Shown here piece after piece: positions 1-5,555 of a DNA stretch of 12,126 nt; position 1 is the stretch's first letter, and each line of letters starts with the position of its first letter. The stretch spans positions 1 to 12,126 of the forward strand of contig JAFCZU010000065.1 in assembly GCA_019314185.1 (NCBI GenBank), given 5' to 3'. A program made the position numbers and the translations under genes. Under the pieces are notes generated by a model. It made no database searches. It was not told where the DNA came from and saw nothing but the letters and a program-made list of their open reading frames with translations. The stretch is from Deltaproteobacteria bacterium (GTDB lineage: Bacteria; Desulfobacterota; Desulfobacteria; Desulfobacterales; ETH-SRB1).

Positions 1-132
1 GCTTATGAAGGCGAAGCAGATTATATAGTTTCTGGAGATCATCATCTACTCGACATAGAAGCTTATGAGGGAATTGAGATTCTCAAAGCGAAATCATTTT
101 TGAACATTTGGAAAAAGGGTCAGAATATATAA
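1..132 (+). CDS. PIN-family toxin, C-terminal fragment (cut by window edge)
   Basis: The frame is open from base 1 and encodes 43 residues to a TAA stop. The stretch DYIVSGDHHLLDIEAYEGI followed by a hydrophobic strand and FLNIW matches the C-terminal end of PIN-domain ribonuclease toxins annotated as 'putative toxin-antitoxin system toxin component, PIN family'. In these the SGD acidic motif contributes to the metal site and is followed by LLDL and a short last strand. The N-terminal active-site aspartates and any antitoxin gene would lie left of the window. The stop is normal and the fragment shows no damage, so the complete gene may be functional. I infer an RNase toxin; the substrate cannot be told from this tail. 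Confidence 0.6.
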   Translation, partial: AYEGEADYIVSGDHHLLDIEAYEGIEILKAKSFLNIWKKGQNI

Positions 133-133
133 A

Positions 134-346
134 GTTGCCTATCGGATCACCATTCATGCGTTTGAGCGTTGCGTAGAACGTAGTATTTCCCCAGAAGAAT
201 TAGAGGGATGTTATACTATCCGGTGAAGTCATAGAAGATTATATGAAGGATAAATATGGGCCAAGCTGTCTTAGGGCTCGGAAAGAGGAAACACGCCTGC
301 CTGTGCGTTTGCGTTTCAAAGTTCCACCCTTGAAACCTGATCCCTG
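134..346 (+). pseudogene. DUF4258-like protein relic, frameshifted
   Basis: Reading from base 134 gives RITIHAFERCVERSISPEE and ELEG before a TGA at 224-226. Reading on in another frame from about 216 gives ILSGEVIEDYMKDKYGPSCL and continues to a TGA at 344-346. Joined, these parts match the DUF4258 pattern: H-x-x-x-R-x-x-x-R-x-I-S, a helix, then SGEVIEDY, DKYGPSCL. At least one indel near 213-217 therefore splits the gene. After SCL the usual R-P-L-H-V strand is blurred, and a second frame also stays open there, so a second indel is likely. No start codon with a ribosome-binding site exists in the first frame, which is closed by a TGA at 101-103. DUF4258 proteins often sit in toxin-antitoxin-like pairs, in keeping with the PIN fragment beside it. 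Confidence 0.55.
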
Positions 347-392
347 AACCCTGCTCTTTGATCCCTGCTTTTTGATTCCTGCTCTTCAATTG
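337..392. repeat. Four imperfect 14-nt tandem repeats
   Basis: Four consecutive 14-nt units start at 337, 351, 365 and 379: CTGATCCCTGAACC, CTGCTCTTTGATCC, CTGCTTTTTGATTC and CTGCTCTTCAATTG. The first begins just inside the DUF4258 relic's last codons and the array runs into the AT-rich region. Units 2 to 4 share CTGCTYTT and then diverge. It looks like a minisatellite-type slippage array and marks the boundary between decayed coding DNA and the AT-rich non-coding stretch. Confidence 0.6.
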
Positions 393-990
393 TGAAATTA
401 ATTACATAAAATTGTTACATATTTTACATAAATAATATGGTCTATATTACACAATCCCCTCCGAATTTATTTTCAGCCTTTTTTTAACTTCCCGATACTC
501 ATATAAATATTTGAGCAAAAAACAATTCAGATATTTATATTAACATTGGCACGTTTATTGCTTCCTTATTACAAACAAAACGAAAGAAGTTTGGTAACAA
601 TAATTTTGCTTTTTTTAAAAGATTCTGACAGGAAAAGTTTATAATTTAAATCCTGAATGTTATATTTTGCACCAAAAAAATGAAACTTTGTTAATTCAGC
701 AATAGCAATAAGACCAATTGGCTATCGGATATAACATTATCCAAAATCTTACTATATCAGCAGCACTGCTCCCCATACGGCGACTATTTTTCATAATGCG
801 GCCCGTTATCACAAGAAATACTGAAGAGATGATAGTATAACACATTGTATAACTAATTCATTTTTAAGGTGATTAAGTTTACAAAAATTCGATCTTCCAA
901 GTGCGAAATGTGACCTGAATATCCAGTAAATCCTGTCAAAGAATATTAAATAAGGTAAAGTATGTAAAAACTCCGTTTTCTCATGATGGT
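393..990. other. AT-rich non-coding stretch with decayed sequence
   Basis: No reading frame of convincing length or composition is present on either strand. The only clear signal is the sigma-54 promoter at 547-562. Downstream of it the sequence would be transcribed rightward toward the PEP-CTERM tail at 991, but stop codons occur in every forward frame, and the frame of the tail is closed by a TGA at 916-918. The simplest reading is a decayed gene body. No tRNA-like or other recognisable RNA gene was seen. Confidence 0.5.
547..562 (+). promoter_or_regulatory. Sigma-54 (-24/-12) promoter
   Basis: The sequence TGGCACGTTTATTGCT matches the RpoN consensus TGGCACG-N4-TTGCW at every fixed position, with the required GG to GC spacing. 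It is on the plus strand and points at the orphan PEP-CTERM tail. Sigma-54 promoters driven by the PrsK/PrsR two-component system are known to control PEP-CTERM genes in several proteobacteria, so the pairing makes sense. I did not find an obvious activator-binding repeat upstream. Transcription should start near 572-575. Confidence 0.8.
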
Positions 991-1095
991 GCATCTGCTA
1001 TTCCCGAACCGGCAACAATGTTTCTTTTGGGGACGGGTATGATTGGGCTGGGTGCTTTTGGGGGGAGGAAGTTCAAGAGCGGTTCGGCAGAATGA
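991..1095 (+). pseudogene. Orphan PEP-CTERM sorting tail of a decayed gene
   Basis: The 34 codons before the TGA encode a complete PEP-CTERM domain: the motif IPEPATM, a glycine-rich hydrophobic helix (FLLGTGMIGLGAFG) and a basic end (GRKFKS). It closely resembles the tail of the intact protein encoded at 1626-2558 (IPEPATMLLLGSGLIG). The frame is open upstream only to 919 and holds no signal peptide or suitable start, so the rest of the protein is gone or scrambled. Exosortase systems use this tail to hold, cleave and sort secreted proteins. Alone it has no export signal and should be inert. The preceding sigma-54 promoter suggests that the promoter and 3' end of one gene survive while its body does not. 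Confidence 0.7.
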
Positions 1096-1625
1096 ACCGA
1101 AGTGACTTTCTTAAATGGGGCCTTCGGCCTGGCGAATGTGGTCGGACTTTGGAAAGAGAAGAAGGGGAGGTGATGCTAACGAATAAGGATTAGAGTAATT
1201 TAGGATGAAGTAATGCATTGAATGACAACAAAGGGCAGAGTCAAAAAAGAAGGCTATGTTCGCGTTAAGTGTGGAAAAAAATAATCAAATCTTTTGAACA
1301 GTTGATATGTATCACTTTGAGCAATATTTTACTGTATTGATAACCTATTGAAAAAACAGAGACAGCCAAAAAGAAAGGAAGGTGAGACAGAGAACATAAT
1401 ATTGTTTGCATTTACTTAAGGCAATATTTCTATAGTGACTGTTGCCACATCTCAGATGCAAACTATTATATGCTTTCCCTTAGTGCTTTGACTCGTAAGT
1501 TTGGTGATGTATTTTTTGGCTTTAGGCAAAAGTTGCTTATTAACTAAAGTGAATATGTCATCGTAATTAAAAATGTGGATAATTAGCAAGTATACGTAAA
1601 CACACAGATAAGGAGGTTTATTATC
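1096..1625. other. Non-coding leader region of the PEP-CTERM gene
   Basis: No credible coding frame is seen. Just after the orphan tail are two small inverted repeats: TTCGG at 1083-1087 with CCGAA at 1097-1101, and GGCC-TTC-GGCC at 1119-1129. Neither is followed by a T-run. A nested inverted repeat lies at 1404-1463 and is listed separately. I looked for a second sigma-54 site with GG-N10-GC spacing and found none, so the promoter of the gene at 1626 is not identified. Confidence 0.5.
1404..1463. promoter_or_regulatory. Nested inverted repeat upstream of the PEP-CTERM gene
   Basis: The outer arms are GTTTGCAT (1404-1411) and ATGCAAAC (1456-1463), perfect complements 44 bp apart. Inside them GGCAA (1420-1424) and TTGCC (1442-1446) form a second pair. 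The spacers between outer and inner arms are nearly equal, 8 and 9 nt, so the element is almost symmetric about 1433. It lies 162 bp before the start codon. It could be a pair of dyad operator half-sites or a structured leader RNA. It does not match any riboswitch I know. Confidence 0.4.
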
Positions 1626-2558
1626 ATGAGGATGAAAAATGTTTTAGTAATTTTAGTAACATTGGCGTTTATATTTGGCATAGGCGCTTCAACAGCTTTG
1701 GCGTTTAGTTTTGGCGGGCATACGGGTCCTATCGTATTCAGTTTAAAGGATTGGACAATGGGTCGTCAGTACACGCTTGACAGTGGTGTGTGGAAACCAT
1801 CCACGCATGGTTGGTTGCCTGCAGGTGCTCAAGATATTCCAGAAGCGACGTATGTTAATGGAGATGGAATCGAGGACACTTGGGGTATATTAAGGATTGA
1901 TACAATAACTGATAGTATCGGTGGAACAATATGGAGTGAAAGTGGCAGTGGGGAATACATCACAGGCTATGTATACGGTTTTGATGATGTCTATATTGAA
2001 ACGACCACAACCGGGCAGACTGTACATCAAGTTGGTGGTATAATTGAATTTTATGTTGAGGCCGAAGATGATTTTAGTAGTAGAATCATGGCTGACCCCA
2101 CAAGTTATGCCTCCAGGGCTGCCTACTTGGCGCCTTTTGTTGATGGTGAAGAGTTAGTGAAGTTTGACGCTGTGGGTGGAATTGTATCTCCTGGTCAGAC
2201 ACCTGACGGAACGGCTCTTACAAGAAGTGGCGCAACTGATAGCTTGACTAGTCCATTTACAGGCCAAACGTCCTTTTATGCTGATGTAGATACGACATTT
2301 GGGATTGGAGACCAATGGGTACGAAACTATCTTCCAGTTGATGAAGACGGCGATGGAACTGTCGAATCTGGCGAGTATGCATCCATATTTTTTCAGGTCG
2401 ATTATAATCCGAATTTTAGATATTATTTTGATGCGCAGAGTTCTGATTTGAATAACTCTGCGATTATTCCAGAGCCCGCTACTATGCTCCTTTTAGGCTC
2501 CGGCTTGATCGGTCTTGCAGGTTTTGGAAGAAAGAAGAAGTTCTTTAAGAAGTCATAA
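1626..2558 (+). CDS. Secreted PEP-CTERM sorting domain protein
   Basis: The 310-residue protein has an N-terminal signal peptide (residues 1-26, hydrophobic core VLVILVTLAFIFGIG, cleavage after ALA) and a complete C-terminal PEP-CTERM domain: IPEP at 281-284, a hydrophobic helix, then GRKKKFFKKS. It should be exported by Sec, held by the tail, processed by an exosortase that is not in this window, and released to the surface or exopolysaccharide matrix. The body is acidic and rich in beta-type sequence. Residues 239-250 (DEDGDGTVESGE) fit a calcium-binding EF-hand loop, with D at 1, 3 and 5, G at 6, V at 8 and E at 12. I do not recognise the rest of the body. AGGAGG at 1611-1616 sits 9 nt before the first ATG and favours it over the ATG at 1632. 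A strong terminator follows directly, so it is probably monocistronic. Confidence 0.85.
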   Translation: MRMKNVLVILVTLAFIFGIGASTALAFSFGGHTGPIVFSLKDWTMGRQYTLDSGVWKPSTHGWLPAGAQDIPEATYVNGDGIEDTWGILRIDTITDSIGGTIWSESGSGEYITGYVYGFDDVYIETTTTGQTVHQVGGIIEFYVEAEDDFSSRIMADPTSYASRAAYLAPFVDGEELVKFDAVGGIVSPGQTPDGTALTRSGATDSLTSPFTGQTSFYADVDTTFGIGDQWVRNYLPVDEDGDGTVESGEYASIFFQVDYNPNFRYYFDAQSSDLNNSAIIPEPATMLLLGSGLIGLAGFGRKKKFFKKS

Positions 2559-2577
2559 TTAAACCTTAAAATGGAAG

Positions 2578-2627
2578 ACGCAAAAATGGCCGTCCGGGAA
2601 AATAAATTCTCGGACGGCTTTTTGCGT
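2578..2627. terminator. Long, probably bidirectional intrinsic terminator
   Basis: The left arm is ACGCAAAAA (2578-2586), a 2-nt bulge TG, then GCCGTCCG (2589-2596). The right arm is CGGACGGC (2611-2618) followed by TTTTTGCGT (2619-2627). All 17 arm bases pair, and the inner GAA and TTC extend the stem. The GC-rich core followed by five T's terminates the PEP-CTERM gene. The A-tract on the other side would serve transcripts coming from the right. Confidence 0.85.
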
Positions 2628-2631
2628 TGCA

Positions 2632-3024
2632 TTGAAAAAACTGATGCTCCATAAAATAATCATCCAGACGATAGGCGTCCTTTTTCTTCTGGGAGGAATT
2701 GTCCATTGGCTCATTATATTCGGGGTTATCAAGGAAGCAACTCCTGTTCTCATAACCATTTACTTTCATTCCCTGGCCATATTCAGCCCTTTGGCCGGCA
2801 TTGGCCTTTGCTTTATCAAGGAATGGGGAAGAAAGTTGGGTCTTTTGATCGCACTGACTCAGCTCCCTGCTCACGGATATATGCTGTATCTTGACAGTTA
2901 TGCAAATTGGAATAGCGGAGTTGCGCCTTGGGAGCGAGGGCTGGATATGGCCTTTGCAATTTTCTACCTGATTTACTTTCAATTTTCCGCTATAAAAACC
3001 AGATTTAAAGCCAGGATGGACTAA
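2632..3024 (+). CDS. Small integral membrane protein, function unknown
   Basis: The frame from a TTG at 2632 encodes 130 residues with four predicted membrane helices, at about 10-31, 38-61, 66-85 and 103-121, separated by short charged loops (KEWGRK at 63-68, APWERG at 98-103), and a basic C-terminus. I do not recognise a family. The start is uncertain. TTG 2632 lies 5 nt after the preceding terminator and has no Shine-Dalgarno sequence, and ATG 2644 has none either. Expression would need readthrough of the terminator, leaderless translation, or a promoter buried in the terminator. The hydrophobic pattern and intact length support a real gene rather than chance. Its stop and the stop of the convergent ThiF-like gene share the four bases CTAA at 3021-3024, leaving no room for a terminator between them. 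Confidence 0.6.
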   Translation: MKKLMLHKIIIQTIGVLFLLGGIVHWLIIFGVIKEATPVLITIYFHSLAIFSPLAGIGLCFIKEWGRKLGLLIALTQLPAHGYMLYLDSYANWNSGVAPWERGLDMAFAIFYLIYFQFSAIKTRFKARMD

Positions 3025-3875
3025 GGCATTTTCCAGCCGGCCGGAATCTCGTCAAGAATCTTCGGGACTCTATGTTGGAAAGGATCGTATAAAGCAAAGT
3101 CCGGGCCGAGGGCGATTTTCCCCCAGTTCAAAAGGACTTTTATTGCCTCAAGTACCATCAAAACGGAGGTGAGCCATACCATGGGGGCAAAAGAAGAAAT
3201 ATGGCCTTTGGCGATCCTTTTTACTGCCTCAGCAGTATAGAAATCAGGGACCCCTTCCATCCTGCCCAGACCTAACAGGACTTCGAAACCCAGTTTCTTG
3301 AATTCCTCATCGGTGATGCTCGAAATAGGCCTATCTTTTGTTGGCAAGCCATAGGCATCCTCAAGAGTTGGGGTTTGGGAAGTAAATGTCCGGACATTAC
3401 CGTAAGGAATCGCCCAGCCTTCAACAAGGGGAATATTCATCTCACGGGCCTTGCGCGATATGATTAAACACGGTTTCAATTCATCGATCGCAAGCACGGC
3501 AATGTCTGAATTATTTAATATATCTGCAATATTATCCTCATCCACCCTGTCGTGTTTGTCTATCTTTACATCCGGATTGATCTCTTTGGCACATTCTTCA
3601 GCCACATCAATCTTTCTTCTTCCCATGGTGCGGGGAAAGGCAAATATCTGCCTGTTCATGTTTGTGGGTTCAAATTCATCCCTGTCCACGATACTGAACT
3701 TTCCTATGCCGCACCTGACCAGAACCTCGAAGGCTGGACCTCCTATACCACCCATCCCGAAAACGCTTATTTTGGAAGTTCTCAGTCGTTCCTGTTGTTT
3801 TTCGGTAATAAGACCGATATTGCGATTAACGAGATTGGTGTATTCAGCGGTCCATTTTTTACTATATTCTGTCAT
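3021..3875 (-). CDS. ThiF/HesA/MoeB-type E1-like adenylyltransferase
   Basis: This 284-residue protein has the nucleotide-binding fold of the ubiquitin-activating E1 superfamily: GMGGIGG at 40-46, an acidic DRD at 64-66, the arginine of MNRQ at 75, the RRK at 87-89 in the place of the ATP-contacting lysine, and a metal-site aspartate in AIDE at 131. Family members adenylate a C-terminal carboxylate, as of ThiS, MoaD or a peptide, or activate a small substrate (TcdA). Its only cysteines are C55, C95 and C136. There are no paired CxxC zinc motifs as in MoeB and no catalytic cysteine in the crossover region, so it probably adenylates without forming a thioester. No ubiquitin-like carrier gene is nearby. 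The start has GAGAGG 8 nt upstream. A gap of 208 bp with a hairpin repeat separates it from the ligase gene, so it may be cotranscribed or have its own promoter. The substrate is unknown. Confidence 0.8.
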   Translation of the reverse strand: MTEYSKKWTAEYTNLVNRNIGLITEKQQERLRTSKISVFGMGGIGGPAFEVLVRCGIGKFSIVDRDEFEPTNMNRQIFAFPRTMGRRKIDVAEECAKEINPDVKIDKHDRVDEDNIADILNNSDIAVLAIDELKPCLIISRKAREMNIPLVEGWAIPYGNVRTFTSQTPTLEDAYGLPTKDRPISSITDEEFKKLGFEVLLGLGRMEGVPDFYTAEAVKRIAKGHISSFAPMVWLTSVLMVLEAIKVLLNWGKIALGPDFALYDPFQHRVPKILDEIPAGWKMP

Positions 3876-3921
3876 CGTTTTAACCTCTCTTCAGTTGCTC
3901 TACACAACCATGCGGGCAATT

Positions 3922-3933
3922 GGTTTATAAACC
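3922..3933. promoter_or_regulatory. Perfect 12-bp palindrome upstream of the ThiF-like gene
   Basis: GGTTTATAAACC is its own reverse complement and lies 47 bp before the start codon of the minus-strand ThiF-like gene. Its centre contains TATAAA on the minus strand, which could be a -10 element, but I see no good -35 at normal spacing. It is a candidate operator or overlapping promoter for an internal transcript. Confidence 0.3.
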
Positions 3934-3982
3934 TTTCCACTAAGTTTTCGGTAACTTCTTAATAAGTCGGGGCTGCTTTAGA

Positions 3983-4030
3983 AAAAATCCCCCTCAATCC
4001 CCCTTTTCAAAGGGGGAGGCTGGAGGAATA
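3983..4030. repeat. C-rich hairpin repeat in the intergenic gap
   Basis: The block reads AAAAATCCCCCTCAATCCCCC, then TTTTCAAAGGGGGAGGC. TCCCCCTTT (3998-4006) and AAAGGGGGA (4009-4017) pair perfectly around two bases. Elements of this composition are, from general knowledge, scattered through intergenic regions of many deltaproteobacterial genomes. Here it sits between two genes on the minus strand and might attenuate or stabilise the mRNA. It lacks a clean T-run on either side. Confidence 0.6.
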
Positions 4031-4083
4031 CCCTGCCTTATTGAGAAATTACAGTTCTCGACCTTTAAAGTTTGTTCATAATT

Positions 4084-5523
4084 TCAGATATATTGATTTT
4101 TCTTTTCATAATTATGTTCCATACCATACGGAAACTGGTTGTATGGCAAAAAGGTGATTTGGATCTCTGCCTTGATGTAGTTTTTCAGGTAATCGGAAAG
4201 TGTTTCAGCCATATCCGGCAATATCTCAAAACCATTTCTTAATTGAACTAAGACAGTTGCAGAGCCGTTGTCCTTTGAAAGTCTGAAATTTCCGGTAATC
4301 CTTCCGGCAATATCGAAATCTTGATAGAGAGCCTCCTTGACTTCATTTGGAGAAATTCTTTCTCTATTTCCCAAATCAACCGACAGCTTTTTTCCCCAAA
4401 TAATACCAAAAGGAAGATGAAATTCAGGAAGCAGTGATTCGTATCCGAGATCCTTTAGAATATTTTTCATTTCCGTATACGAAAGAGTTCGTACCATATC
4501 ACAGGTTTTGTACCGGATTAGAGGTATTTTGAGGTTTTTACCAATAGTCGAGACCACTAACTCCGGACTGCCTTTTTGATCAGGAATTGTCTCTATGTAA
4601 GTTTGCTGCGGAAAATACTGCATGATAAGAGGGCATAACTTTGCAGCATCACCAAACAACGCTTGGCGGAACTTATGGTTTTTGTGTGCCATTCTGCGGA
4701 GTTGAATGGTTTGAAAATTCTCACTGAATATGCTTAAAGAGAGTTCTGACATGCCCATGTTCACCGCAATCATGCCGCTTTCGGGATCTTCAAAATCGAT
4801 TCCCAATAGATGGGCAAGATAGGTGCGAAAGTTCTCAGCGATAAATTCGCCTCCGGTAATAACGTTTACAATGATGTCGTGCCACGAAATTCCATTTTCG
4901 GCGCCTTCTTCTATGACCTTTTTTAAAAAAGGGCTTTCTCCTACCAGTATGAATTGATCGAAATCTGCGGATAGTTTTTTAATAAGAGCGTGGATAACAT
5001 CGGCCCTAACACTCGTATCGGCAACAGGCAGCATCCTTGTGTAAACCTTGACTCCCATGGGAAGGCAGTTGATAAGCAAGGTCTTGCGGCGAAATATGTG
5101 AAAGTGATTATCTAACAGAAATTCTAATCCAAGGGCTGAACTAGAAGTATTATCCCAGGTTTCAACTCCAAAAGAAAAAACTCCGGAATGTCCGGAACTC
5201 GAGTAGAACGAGCAGATGCCATCCAGATTTCCTCCCACGCATATATCCCTGAGTTTATTTGCTGGAAATACAGTCTCTTTATCAATGAAAGGGACATTAT
5301 CTTTGAACTCGTCCATTGTCGTGATTCCTCTTGGGTCCACTCCCCTCTCTGACAGGAGCTTCCTGTAGCCAGGCACCTTCTCTGCGGCACGATAAAACGT
5401 CCTCAAAAGATTGCGCTTTCCAATAGCTATGATTTTTTCGGGATCCATCGTGGAAAACGAATGCGCCATGCGGGCGTACTGCCAGCGAACAAATCTATCC
5501 TTGAACTGCCGTAAAAACCACAT
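4084..5523 (-). CDS. PaaK-like adenylate-forming enzyme (acyl-CoA ligase family)
   Basis: This 479-residue protein resembles phenylacetate-CoA ligase (PaaK) and coenzyme F390 synthetase. The N-terminal helix region RAAEKVPGYRKLL (45-57) is typical. The AMP-binding motifs are present but changed: SSSGHSG at 108-114 for the usual SSGTTG, ITGGE at 222-226, MGMSE at 256-260 for YGxTE, and RYKTCD at 337-342 for RYxTGD. The C-terminal domain with ISPNEVKEALYQD and TGNFRLS (390-416) is complete, though the canonical terminal lysine motif is not obvious. It should activate a carboxylic acid as an acyl-adenylate, then possibly pass it to CoA or an amine. The substrate is unknown and is probably not phenylacetate. 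AGGAAGGG about 10 nt upstream sets the start. It follows the amidohydrolase gene by 32 nt, so the two are one transcript. Confidence 0.75.
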   Translation of the reverse strand: MWFLRQFKDRFVRWQYARMAHSFSTMDPEKIIAIGKRNLLRTFYRAAEKVPGYRKLLSERGVDPRGITTMDEFKDNVPFIDKETVFPANKLRDICVGGNLDGICSFYSSSGHSGVFSFGVETWDNTSSSALGLEFLLDNHFHIFRRKTLLINCLPMGVKVYTRMLPVADTSVRADVIHALIKKLSADFDQFILVGESPFLKKVIEEGAENGISWHDIIVNVITGGEFIAENFRTYLAHLLGIDFEDPESGMIAVNMGMSELSLSIFSENFQTIQLRRMAHKNHKFRQALFGDAAKLCPLIMQYFPQQTYIETIPDQKGSPELVVSTIGKNLKIPLIRYKTCDMVRTLSYTEMKNILKDLGYESLLPEFHLPFGIIWGKKLSVDLGNRERISPNEVKEALYQDFDIAGRITGNFRLSKDNGSATVLVQLRNGFEILPDMAETLSDYLKNYIKAEIQITFLPYNQFPYGMEHNYEKKNQYI

Positions 5524-5555
5524 ATTATCTATTCCCTTCCTGGAGTGCCTTATTG

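Noticed and set aside
809..994. Minus-strand 61-codon frame across the AT-rich region and into the orphan PEP-CTERM tail
   Set aside because: Composition looks random, there is no ribosome-binding site, and it is antisense to the recognisable tail.
1173..1193. Six-codon frame after GGGGAGGTG, a possible leader peptide
   Set aside because: The spacing to the ATG is only about 2 nt, the peptide M-L-T-N-K-D has no attenuator-like residues and no terminator pair follows.
1500..1545. Second sigma-54 promoter before the intact PEP-CTERM gene
   Set aside because: TAGGCAAAAGTTGCTT looks similar, but GG and GC are 8 bp apart instead of the strictly required 10.
2566..2982. Long minus-strand frame opposite the small membrane protein gene
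   Set aside because: The plus-strand frame has four regular membrane helices, while the minus frame has no family features and runs through the terminator.
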